Positions 1 through 6,955 of a stretch of 10,705 nt of DNA are shown piece by piece (the first letter of the stretch is position 1; every line of letters begins with the position of its first letter). Location: assembly GCA_964487555.1 (NCBI GenBank), contig CAZART010000151.1:1-10705 (forward strand). The letters run 5' to 3'. The position numbers and the translations under genes are program-made. This DNA comes from CAZART01 sp964487555. GTDB lineage: Bacteria; Bacteroidota; Rhodothermia; Rhodothermales; VXPQ01. The notes below the pieces were generated by a model. It had not been told where the DNA came from, did not search any database, and saw only the letters and a program-made list of their open reading frames with translations.

Positions 1-2200
1 GCTCGGTCTCGATGAGGCGCGAGGTCGAGACCCAGTCGCGCACGTCGCGGTAGTATCCGGTGAGATCGAAGACCACATCGCCCAGGGCCTGCCGAATGCC
101 GATTTCGTACATGACGGTCCGCTGGGCGTCCAGATCCGGATTGCCGAACGGCCCATACTGTCCCGAGCGATTCGGGATCTTGTAGCCGAAGTTCTGAAAG
201 AGCCGGTTCAGCGTCGGGATCTGGAGGAAGTGACCGTATGAGAAGTGGATGACGCCTTCGGCCGTGATCGGGTAGGCTACGCCGAAACGTGGTGAGATCT
301 GAAATTTGGGATCCGTATCCCTCCACCAGAACGCCTCGCGTTCTTCAACGGTGATCTCATTATCCGGCGTTTCCTCGTCGACCGTGATGACCCCGTCGCC
401 ATTGAGGTCGTGAAAGCGATGAATTTTCTTGAACGGGTTGAAGATGTTGGGGTCGTCGGGATCAGCCGGTACCGTCGTCCGCGAATCGAAATAGTCAAAG
501 CGGATCCCCGCGTTCACGATGAAGTTTTCAAACTCCATCTTGTCCTGCACGTAGCCGCTCATGGTTATAGGCTGGACGTTTTCGAAATGCTGGAAACCGA
601 GGCTGTTCGTAGATGGAACGGCAGGTTCGAAGGGCTCGACCAGGTTTCCGTCTTCATCTGTTAGCGGGACCAGGTTGAACGAAGTAAAGTCCAGATTATC
701 GACTCGGGCTTCGATTCCGGCTTTGAGGAGGTGATTTTCCGCCATCTGACTACTCAAGTCGCCTTTGGCGAAATACGTTCGCGTGGTCCGCTCGAACCGC
801 CCGAGATCGACCCCGCCGCGCGCGAATCGCCCGCCTCCGGTGATGAAGGGCATGAAGACGCCGGGCATCACCTCGATCGAATCCGGCGTATTGATAGTGA
901 TATCGTTGTAGTTCTCGGACAGCGGATCCTCGAAGCGCCGGCTTTCCGCCCAACGTCCAAATGTGGCGGCGTTGAGCGTGTAGAACGTTTTCGCGCTGAG
1001 AAGATGTGTGAGCTTGAGCTTGAAGTCGGCGCCGCGATCGAAATTATGGGTGCGGCCCTGCGGCGCCCATCGCCAGAATAGATCGCCGTTGCGACTCTGC
1101 TCGTTGGACCCCAGTCCGATGACGTTTAGAATGAGACGGTTGCTCAGCTGAAATCGAAGATTGCCCTGCCACGAAAGCTTTTCGTACGTATTCATCGGGA
1201 CGAGCGACGAGTCGCCGAACGAACCGTCGGTTTCGAAGATGTTCGCGCCGTATAGCCAGCCGTCATTTTTGAAGTAGCGTGCGTGACCAAAGAAGGTCAG
1301 CCGGTCGGTGCCGAGCGGGCCCTCGAGGGACCCGCCGAGGTTGGAATAATGCGTAAAGTCGACGGGCAGGTAGGAGTACACATCGGCGTCCCGGTAGGGT
1401 ATTCCGCGACTGGTGAATTGGGATTGGTCGAGGCCGAGCAAGAACTCCCTGCCGCCGTCACCCGGCACGAGGTAGGATCCACTATACACCTCCGCGGAGC
1501 CGCCTATTCGGTCTTTCCGGCCCTCCTTGGTCACGACATTGATCACGCCGGACATGGCATTCCCGTACTCGGCGTTAAACGTGCCGGAAATCACCTGAAG
1601 CTCCTGGATGCCGCGATTCTCAAGCTCGATCGCCGTCGAACCATCGAAATTGTCGGTTACCGGCACGCCGTCGACCATCACCATGATCTCGCTACTCCGC
1701 CCGCCGCGAATGTGGAGACCGTCGCGGTCGGTAATACCGGCCTGCACCTGAAGAACCTGGTTCAACTCCTGGACCGGGAGTCGCTCGATGGTTTCGGATG
1801 TCACGCGGGCCTCGGAGCTCGTAAGATCTCTGCGCACCCGGGCCGCTTCAGCCGTAACGACCACTTCTTCGCCTTCGAAGACCTCTTCCCTGAGCGCGAA
1901 GTCGACAGTGGTCGTGAGATCCACGTTAACATTGACGCCCTCTTTGCGCTCCGTCGCGAATCCAACAAAAGAGGCGGAGATGGTATACGTGCCTGGGCGG
2001 ACGCCGATGATTACATATCGGCCTTCGAGGTTCGTTGACGTTCCCTGCGTCGTGCCGTCGATCACGACGTTCACGCCGGGAAGCGGGTCGCCCGATTCGG
2101 CATCCGTGACCGTGCCGGAGATCTTTCCCGTCTGCGCATACGAAGGCACGACCGCGAAGACGGCCGACAGCACAAGCGCGATGAATACGCCCTTTCTCAT
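1..2200 (-). CDS. TonB-dependent outer-membrane receptor with N-terminal CarboxypepD_reg-like domain (C-terminus beyond window)
   Basis: The frame is open from ATG at 2200 to the window edge, giving 733 codons with no stop, so the C-terminal barrel strands are missing. Residues 1-22 form a signal peptide (hydrophobic core, cleavage near SYA|QT). Residues 25-105 match the carboxypeptidase-regulatory-like beta-sandwich (GKISGTVTDAESGDPLPGVN). A TonB-box-like EEVVVTAEA follows at 110-118, then the plug at about 130-226 (LPVQELNQVLQVQAGI, IRGGRS, VMVDGVPV, GVINVVTKEG), then beta-barrel sequence rich in aromatic residues. Such receptors import large ligands through the outer membrane using TonB-ExbBD energy; many in Bacteroidota import glycans or peptides. 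No SusD partner is visible, and one could lie downstream. Residues 598-609 form a textbook EF-hand loop. The gene lies 111 bases after a parvulin gene and a LacI-type regulator, suggesting regulated uptake. Family certain, substrate unknown. Confidence 0.95.
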   Translation of the reverse strand, partial: MRKGVFIALVLSAVFAVVPSYAQTGKISGTVTDAESGDPLPGVNVVIDGTTQGTSTNLEGRYVIIGVRPGTYTISASFVGFATERKEGVNVNVDLTTTVDFALREEVFEGEEVVVTAEAARVRRDLTSSEARVTSETIERLPVQELNQVLQVQAGITDRDGLHIRGGRSSEIMVMVDGVPVTDNFDGSTAIELENRGIQELQVISGTFNAEYGNAMSGVINVVTKEGRKDRIGGSAEVYSGSYLVPGDGGREFLLGLDQSQFTSRGIPYRDADVYSYLPVDFTHYSNLGGSLEGPLGTDRLTFFGHARYFKNDGWLYGANIFETDGSFGDSSLVPMNTYEKLSWQGNLRFQLSNRLILNVIGLGSNEQSRNGDLFWRWAPQGRTHNFDRGADFKLKLTHLLSAKTFYTLNAATFGRWAESRRFEDPLSENYNDITINTPDSIEVMPGVFMPFITGGGRFARGGVDLGRFERTTRTYFAKGDLSSQMAENHLLKAGIEARVDNLDFTSFNLVPLTDEDGNLVEPFEPAVPSTNSLGFQHFENVQPITMSGYVQDKMEFENFIVNAGIRFDYFDSRTTVPADPDDPNIFNPFKKIHRFHDLNGDGVITVDEETPDNEITVEEREAFWWRDTDPKFQISPRFGVAYPITAEGVIHFSYGHFLQIPTLNRLFQNFGYKIPNRSGQYGPFGNPDLDAQRTVMYEIGIRQALGDVVFDLTGYYRDVRDWVSTSRLIETE
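374..409 (-). other. EF-hand-type calcium-binding loop inside the receptor barrel
   Basis: Codons 598-609 of the receptor encode DLNGDGVITVDE. Positions 1, 3 and 5 are D, N and D, position 6 is G, position 8 is I and position 12 is E, so every canonical EF-hand ligand position is filled. It sits in a hydrophilic stretch between barrel strands, probably a surface loop. A second acidic stretch (EITVEERE) follows. Calcium binding is inferred from the pattern only. Confidence 0.6.
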
Positions 2201-2298
2201 ATCAGGACCGTTCACTTTTGCACATCAAGTTTTGCATGTCAGGAGTGTTCACGTTGTATATCGGGACTGCTCACTTATCCTTTCAGGACTGGTCATAG
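2199..2298 (-). repeat. Four-copy 19-base motif array in front of the TonB-dependent receptor gene
   Basis: Read on the minus strand, the spacer holds four related 19-mers with an approximate consensus AAGTGAACAGTCCTGATAT. They lie at 2199-2217, 2236-2254, 2258-2276 and 2280-2298. The three distal copies are spaced exactly 22 bases apart, about two helical turns; the copy next to the gene is 37 bases from its neighbour. The CCTGA/CCCGA core is the best conserved part, and the outermost copy is the most diverged. The first copy ends on the first bases of the ATG at 2200. The array fills most of the spacer between the isomerase stop and the receptor start. I infer a multi-site binding region for a regulator, possibly with an internal promoter. 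No known regulon was recognised. Confidence 0.6.
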
Positions 2299-2311
2299 TT
2301 GCAAAGTGCCG

Positions 2312-3754
2312 TCAGTGCATACGGCCGGCGCCGTCATCTGAGGGCTGCGCCGATGCGGAACGGGACGGCGATGCCGTGCGTCCCGGCACGGTCACGCTCC
2401 GCACGACGTCCTCGTTGATCCGGATGTCGGCATCTCGACGCAGTGACGCAATAAATTGCAGCGTAGCCCTGCTCGTATATACCAGACGAAGCTGTTCGGC
2501 AATACGAGCGCGGGCTTCGTCGAACGACAGCGCGGTGCCGTCGTCGTCCGTGAACTCCGTAGAATGGCGTTCGTAGTGGGCGATGACCGAATCCTCAGGT
2601 ACGTCGACGTGGTCGACGAAACGTTCTTTCTGTCGTTCCAGCACCCATGCGTCCGTAGCCTCGGTCAGCGCTTGCTCATACTCCGGCCTCGCGTCGAGTC
2701 CGCTATTCGTGGCCGCCTTCATCATCTTCGCGCGTACGACAAGGGCCGTCACGAACTGCTGCAAATCCGCCTCCGTCCGCACCTGCGCCCGGTGCTCGGC
2801 GGGCGTGAACGCCGCATGCTCGCGGAACTCGGCGATCGTCCACGTAGCGCGGCTGCCGTCCGCGTCGAACGAAATGAGCGGTTCGCGAAGGAAGTCGTCC
2901 ATGGCCTCCTCGTCGATCAGTACCAGTCCCGTGATCTGGCCGAACAGACGCTCGAAGCCCGCATGAAAAGTCGGACGCATCTGCTCCGCCTGTGACCGCA
3001 CGAAGTGCGACCGTGCCTGAACCTGCTTCTTGTGGAGTACGAACGCGCGCAGCTTATCCTTTCGCTGTGCATATTCGAGCTCGGTCAGTATCGGCTTCGT
3101 GAATCGATCGAGCACCTGAATGATGGAATAGCCCTGTGCCGTGCGAACCGGCGCCGAAATCTCGCCCACCTCGAGCCCGAAAGCGGCATCTTCGAAATCA
3201 GGGTCGAGGTCGTCGAACGTAAATCGCCCGATCGCACCGCCGTTCGCGGCGAGGGATGGATCGATGAATACTTCTCGGGCGAGGTCTTCGAACGATTCGC
3301 CGGCGAGCAGGCGCACGTACAGTCGCTGCGCCTCCTTTTCGGTGCGCGCAAAAAGGTGGCGGGCCTCGATTTCGGTGTTGATCCGAACGAAGGCGTCTTC
3401 CACATCGTCGTCGGTCACGCGTACCGCATCCAGCACTTCGTGGGCCAGGTAGCTCTCTACCAGCAGCTTTCGGCGAGCCGACGCTTCGTAATGATGATAG
3501 GCCGCATCGTCATCCAGACCCCGCCGGCGGCCGTCGGCGATGATGAGCCGGTCGTTGATGATCTGTGCGAGGACGGCGCTTCTGAGCCGCGCCGCGTCTT
3601 GCGTGCCCGTCCGCGCGAGGTATTCTTTGTACCGCTGTTCGAAAGCGCTCGTCTCTACCGTTTCGCCGTTGAACGTCGCAATAGCATTCTGGGCCGGTGC
3701 CTCTGCAGGCACGGCAAGAAAGACGACCGTCAGAAAAGCCGCGAGTCGATTCAT
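2312..3754 (-). CDS. Periplasmic parvulin-type (PpiC/SurA-like) peptidyl-prolyl cis-trans isomerase
   Basis: This 480-residue protein has a signal peptide at residues 1-21 (cleavage near APA|QN). A helical SurA/PpiD-like N-terminal region follows to about residue 120, including LRSAVLAQIINDRLIIADG. One parvulin rotamase domain lies at about 128-218, with EARHLFARTEKEAQ, the loop ANGGAIGRFTFDDLDPDFEDAAFGL and the closing GYSIIQVLDR. The second half is helical and charged, with no second rotamase core, and ends in a low-complexity Ser/Pro-rich tail. Proteins of this class fold outer-membrane beta-barrels in the periplasm. The ATG at 3752-3754 is 4 bases after the regulator's TAA, so the two are very likely co-transcribed and translationally coupled; the receptor follows. 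I infer a chaperone dedicated to, or co-regulated with, that receptor. It could also be a general housekeeping SurA homologue. Confidence 0.88.
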   Translation of the reverse strand: MNRLAAFLTVVFLAVPAEAPAQNAIATFNGETVETSAFEQRYKEYLARTGTQDAARLRSAVLAQIINDRLIIADGRRRGLDDDAAYHHYEASARRKLLVESYLAHEVLDAVRVTDDDVEDAFVRINTEIEARHLFARTEKEAQRLYVRLLAGESFEDLAREVFIDPSLAANGGAIGRFTFDDLDPDFEDAAFGLEVGEISAPVRTAQGYSIIQVLDRFTKPILTELEYAQRKDKLRAFVLHKKQVQARSHFVRSQAEQMRPTFHAGFERLFGQITGLVLIDEEAMDDFLREPLISFDADGSRATWTIAEFREHAAFTPAEHRAQVRTEADLQQFVTALVVRAKMMKAATNSGLDARPEYEQALTEATDAWVLERQKERFVDHVDVPEDSVIAHYERHSTEFTDDDGTALSFDEARARIAEQLRLVYTSRATLQFIASLRRDADIRINEDVVRSVTVPGRTASPSRSASAQPSDDGAGRMH

Positions 3755-3758
3755 CGTA

Positions 3759-4790
3759 TTAGATCAGAGTGTCCACGTTCTGAGCGACGGTAACAGCGGA
3801 GCTCGCACGCGCAACGAGGCTGGGTGAGAACACGGTGCTCGTCGTCGGATGGTCCGGATGACCGATCCGCTGAAGCAGTTTCTGCACGGCCAGCTTCCCC
3901 ATTTCATAGGTCGGCTGGCGCAGCGTGGTGAGCCCCACGTATGCGCTGGCCTGGATGTCGTCGAATCCTACGAGGGCGACGTCATCAGGCATCTTCAATC
4001 CCTTTTCAGCGAGGGCTCGGATGGCGCCGAGCGCCTGGATATCGGACGCCACGAAGACGGCGTCCGGCCGCGGACTGCGCGCGAGCAGCGTCAACATGGC
4101 TTCGTAGCCGGACTCCTGAACGAAGCCGAATGGTTTTTTGTCGCTAGCGACGATAAGCGATTTGTCGACTTTGAGGCCGCCCTCTTTGAGGGTATCCTCG
4201 TAGCCGCGCCGCCGGTCGGTCGCCGGCGGCGCTTCCGGACTGATGGTGATATGCGCTATGCGGTCGTAGCCCTGTTCGATCAGGTGCTTCGTGGCCATGC
4301 AACCGCCTTTGCGGTTGTCCACGGAGATTGAATCGAAATCCGGATGCAACGCGTCGACGAGCACGACAGGTCGCTTCGATGCCTTTAATCGCCTTGCGCG
4401 TTGCTCCGACAGCGGAGTAGAGAGAACGAGCAGGCCCTCGGATCGCCCTTTTTGCGCGGCACGTTCGAGCTGACTCGCCACGGCCTCGGGCTTCGGTGCG
4501 GCATACACGATGAGATCGAAGTCACTTTCCAGAAGAACATCCTGCATGCCGCGAATGATTTCCATGTAAAAGTAATTCGCGACGACGGGGATGACGGCCG
4601 AAATGAGATGGCTATTCTGCCGCGCCAGGCTCTGAGCGGATACGTGCGGCTGGTAGTTGAGGCCTTTGGCGACTTGGAGTACGCGCTCGCGGGTGGATGG
4701 AGACACACGCGGGCTGTTGTTGAATACGCGTGACACGGTCGCGATCGACACGTCGGCCCTCTTTGCAATGTCGTAGATGGTCACGCCCAA
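3759..4790 (-). CDS. LacI-family transcriptional regulator
   Basis: The 343-residue product has the usual length and layout of LacI/GalR regulators. The N-terminal helix-turn-helix is at residues 3-25 (VTIYDIAKRADVSIATVSRV), followed by the hinge helix around LNYQPHVSAQSLARQ (44-58). The periplasmic-binding-protein-like sensor domain begins near HLISAVIPVV and includes PDAVFVASDIQALGAIRAL and VALVGFDDIQASAYV. Such proteins usually repress carbohydrate genes until a sugar binds. The start is uncertain: the longest form begins at TTG (4788-4790), while GTG at 4782-4784 gives the family-typical V/M-T-I-Y-D-I-A start. Neither has a clear Shine-Dalgarno sequence. Two LacI-type operators lie 59-118 bases upstream, so it probably controls its own operon with the isomerase and perhaps the receptor. 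The effector cannot be deduced. Confidence 0.95.
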   Translation of the reverse strand: MGVTIYDIAKRADVSIATVSRVFNNSPRVSPSTRERVLQVAKGLNYQPHVSAQSLARQNSHLISAVIPVVANYFYMEIIRGMQDVLLESDFDLIVYAAPKPEAVASQLERAAQKGRSEGLLVLSTPLSEQRARRLKASKRPVVLVDALHPDFDSISVDNRKGGCMATKHLIEQGYDRIAHITISPEAPPATDRRRGYEDTLKEGGLKVDKSLIVASDKKPFGFVQESGYEAMLTLLARSPRPDAVFVASDIQALGAIRALAEKGLKMPDDVALVGFDDIQASAYVGLTTLRQPTYEMGKLAVQKLLQRIGHPDHPTTSTVFSPSLVARASSAVTVAQNVDTLI

Positions 4791-4848
4791 GGCAGTCGTA
4801 AGTAGAGGATGGCGCCGCCCGAGCGTCGCGGCTTGTGAAGGGGCTGGA

Positions 4849-4862
4849 TGTATCCGCTTACA
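4849..4862. promoter_or_regulatory. LacI-family operator O2 (imperfect palindrome)
   Basis: TGTATCCGCTTACA matches the perfect site at 4895-4908 in 12 of 14 positions, including an identical right half (CGCTTACA). It lies 59 bases upstream of the regulator's TTG codon, and its centre is 46 bases from the other site. The arrangement suggests cooperative binding or a small repression loop. Confidence 0.68.
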
Positions 4863-4894
4863 CGCGCTCCGTGCGCACCCTGTCCTCAGAAGTG

Positions 4895-4908
4895 TGTAAG
4901 CGCTTACA
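4895..4908. promoter_or_regulatory. LacI-family operator O1 (perfect palindrome)
   Basis: TGTAAGCGCTTACA is a perfect 14-base palindrome centred on CG. It fits the general LacI/GalR operator shape, in which a central CG is flanked by AAnCGnTT-like half sites. It lies 105 bases upstream of the regulator's TTG codon and is the only perfect copy seen in the window. Autoregulation of the regulator operon is the simplest reading. I could not place a convincing promoter relative to it. Confidence 0.78.
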
Positions 4909-4984
4909 TGGGAACGGCAAAGAAAGGAAAGCCGCGCGTAAAGCGCAAGGGGATTCGCAGGCCTCTGAAAAAGAATTTGGGTGT

Positions 4985-5000
4985 TCGGGGCGGCCCCCGA
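4985..5000 (-). terminator. Possible weak terminator hairpin after the FG-GAP gene
   Basis: Arms TCGGGG (4985-4990) and CCCCGA (4995-5000) enclose a 4-base loop, 23 bases past the stop of the FG-GAP gene. In the minus-strand transcript a U-rich stretch (UUCUUUUUC) follows only after about ten bases, so it is not a canonical intrinsic terminator. Some transcription end is expected here, before the LacI operators. Confidence 0.35.
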
Positions 5001-5022
5001 CTTGGATCAATCCCGCGCCGGC

Positions 5023-6813
5023 TTATCGCGCTAGTACCGCCGCCCTAACGACGGCACCGCCACCGGTGTATAGGCGGACGAAATAGGATCCATTCGCCAA
5101 GGTGCCCGTGTCGAAAACCCTGCTGTAACGTCCAGGAGGAAGAAACTCGTCGACGATCACATCGGTACGGCGGCCGAGCGCGTCGTGTATGGCGACGCGA
5201 ACGGCGCCCGGATCGGATACGGCAAAGTCGATGTGCATGTGGTCGTGAACCGGATTCGGATAAATCAGGTCAAGTGCGAGATCCGCTCGTACGATTTCAT
5301 GAGGCTGACGCTGCGTCGCGACTCCCTCCGTAACGGTATACGACCGATCGACGGCGAGGTCCGTCATCTCCTGGACGTGATCACGCGCCCATAGGATGCG
5401 AAGCGTGTCAATGCGTGAGGCGCTGCCGAGACCGACGTGCATCGTCGAGCTGGACTGCGAAGCATAACTGTCGCCGCCGCTGACGCTGCGCACGTGCGTC
5501 TTACCTGCGGCGATGACTTCGATGCGAACCCCAACGGCGCCGGCATTCACCTCACGCCCCTGGAGGTCCACTTTCACCCAGTGACCCGCAGCGCCGGTAG
5601 CGTTGAGCAGCAAACGATGCCGGCCGTCCGTGCTCGCGATCACCAGATCGATGAGACCGTCTCCGTTGAAGTCGCCGCTTGCGAGTCCACGAGCATCGAT
5701 TCGAAAGGAAGCGCCGGTCTCGCGACCGGCCTCTTTGAAGGTGCCGCCCTCGTTCACATAGAGGAGCGTCGGCGTGCCGTCGTATCCCGACGTACTAACG
5801 ACGAAAAGGTCGAGATCGCCGTCGTTGTCGGCATCCAGCCAGACGACACCCCACGACATACCGTTACGCGCCGCCCCGCGCTCCTCCGCCTCGTCGGTAA
5901 ACGTTCCGTCGCCGTTATTTCGAAAGAGCCCACCCGTACCGATTCGCGTCACGTACGCGTCCATCCAACCGTCGCCGTCAAAGTCTCCCCACGCCGTGCC
6001 CATGTTGCAGCAAACCGACGCATCCGGATAGACGTGGATACGGCGTGCCAAAGCAACGTCGCGGAACGGCCATGAACCGTCGTTTTCGTAAAGCCGGCTC
6101 TCCAGGCGACCGTCGTGGACGCAGAACAAATCGAGGTCCCCATCTCGATCGTAATCCACCCAGGTTGCTTGCATGGGAACGGCATGGGCAGGCCCGCCGA
6201 TGCCGGACGTCTCCGAGATGTCTTCGAATACGGAGTCCCCTACGCCTGCCGTATTCCGGTAGAGTAGGTCGGAGCGATTGTGAACGGCAAGAAAGAGGTC
6301 GATCCCGCCGTCCCCGTTCACGTCCCCGAACGCCGCCGTTGCAATCGGCGCCTCGCGATCCAGACCCGATACCTCGGAAATATCCTCGAACATTCCGCCG
6401 CCAACGTTCCGGAAGATCCGGCTCGCGCCCGAGGCGGCACGGCCCAGAAAAAGATCGGTCAGTCCGTCGTCGTCGACGTCGCCCCACAGAGCGACGGCAA
6501 AGGCGCCGATGCCGCTCAGCCCCGCCACGGCTGTAACGTCCGTGAACGTAGTGTCTCCGTTGTTTCGGAAAAGCTTGGAGCTGCCGTTCAGCGTGGTAAT
6601 GAAAACGTCGTCCCAACCGTCACGGTCATAGTCGTGCACCGCGACGCCGTACCCTACCCCGGACGTCCTCAGGCCCGCCTGCTCCGAAACGTCGACGAAC
6701 GAAATGGTTTGCGCGTCGGCCGGGAGCGCAATGATGACGAGAAGAGCGGTCCAGAGCCGGAGTGCGCACTTGCAGATGTATATGGGGTAGGCCATGGTGC
6801 TGCTCCGTTGCAT
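5023..6813 (-). CDS. Secreted FG-GAP/VCBS-repeat protein with ASPIC/UnbV domain and T9SS type A sorting domain (CRTAC1-like)
   Basis: The longest form is 596 residues. A signal peptide is followed by a mature N-terminus near DAQTISF (residue 33 onward). Seven FG-GAP/VCBS units follow, each with a calcium-type DxDxDGxxD-like motif, starting at residues 61, 112, 164, 220, 277, 327 and 381. Seven such units are consistent with one closed seven-bladed beta-propeller. An ASPIC/UnbV region lies at about 410-495 (GAVGVRIEV, SGGDSYASQS, HVGLG). The C-terminal 85 residues, from IYPNPVHD (517) onward, form a Por/T9SS type A sorting domain, so the protein is probably exported through the outer membrane and anchored or released. 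Start choice: Met7 (ATG 6793-6795) has GGAG seven bases upstream and gives a normal signal peptide; the upstream ATG at 6811-6813 has no such site. Binding partner and role are unknown; carbohydrate or matrix binding is possible. Confidence 0.92.
   Translation of the reverse strand: MQRSSTMAYPIYICKCALRLWTALLVIIALPADAQTISFVDVSEQAGLRTSGVGYGVAVHDYDRDGWDDVFITTLNGSSKLFRNNGDTTFTDVTAVAGLSGIGAFAVALWGDVDDDGLTDLFLGRAASGASRIFRNVGGGMFEDISEVSGLDREAPIATAAFGDVNGDGGIDLFLAVHNRSDLLYRNTAGVGDSVFEDISETSGIGGPAHAVPMQATWVDYDRDGDLDLFCVHDGRLESRLYENDGSWPFRDVALARRIHVYPDASVCCNMGTAWGDFDGDGWMDAYVTRIGTGGLFRNNGDGTFTDEAEERGAARNGMSWGVVWLDADNDGDLDLFVVSTSGYDGTPTLLYVNEGGTFKEAGRETGASFRIDARGLASGDFNGDGLIDLVIASTDGRHRLLLNATGAAGHWVKVDLQGREVNAGAVGVRIEVIAAGKTHVRSVSGGDSYASQSSSTMHVGLGSASRIDTLRILWARDHVQEMTDLAVDRSYTVTEGVATQRQPHEIVRADLALDLIYPNPVHDHMHIDFAVSDPGAVRVAIHDALGRRTDVIVDEFLPPGRYSRVFDTGTLANGSYFVRLYTGGGAVVRAAVLAR
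6803..6806 (-). promoter_or_regulatory. Shine-Dalgarno GGAG that favours the internal start of the FG-GAP gene
   Basis: GGAG on the minus strand lies seven bases before the ATG at 6793-6795 and inside the longest open frame, between the two candidate start codons. It supports the shorter 590-residue product. It is the only clear Shine-Dalgarno sequence I found in front of a gene in this window. Confidence 0.5.
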
Positions 6814-6864
6814 TCAGCCCCGCGCCACTCGAGAGATCGTCGGCGGCGCCGAATGGCGTCGATT

Positions 6865-6920
6865 CGCGAACAGGGCAGCACATACGTGCCGCCACATCGC
6901 GCGCCCCGTCGCTGTTCGCG
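6865..6920 (-). other. Two-part inverted repeat (hairpin) between ispG and the FG-GAP gene
   Basis: Outer arms CGCGAACAG (6865-6873) and CTGTTCGCG (6912-6920) are perfect nine-base complements. Directly inside the left arm, GGCAGCAC (6874-6881) and GTGCCGCC (6886-6893) form an eight-pair stem with a 4-base loop; in minus-strand RNA the single mismatch becomes a G-U pair. An 18-base GC-rich bulge separates the inner stem from the right outer arm. There is no U-tract, so it is not a standard intrinsic terminator. It may be a transcript end for ispG, a structured leader of the FG-GAP gene, or a protein-binding site. Confidence 0.5.
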
Positions 6921-6955
6921 CAAATGAGGCGTAAGCCGGCGACACGGGCGGAATG

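Noticed and set aside
1283..2038. Plus-strand frame of 251 codons
   Set aside because: It lies opposite the plug and barrel of the TonB-dependent receptor, whose domain order is unmistakable.
2321..2334. ACGGC/GCCGT hairpin near the isomerase 3' end
   Set aside because: The stem is only five pairs, lies within the last codons and has no T-tract, so it is not a credible terminator.
3005..3793. Plus-strand frame of 262 codons
   Set aside because: It is antisense to the parvulin gene and shows no domain or signal.
5437..6075. Plus-strand frame of 212 codons
   Set aside because: It is antisense to FG-GAP repeats, whose periodic codons produce open shadow frames.
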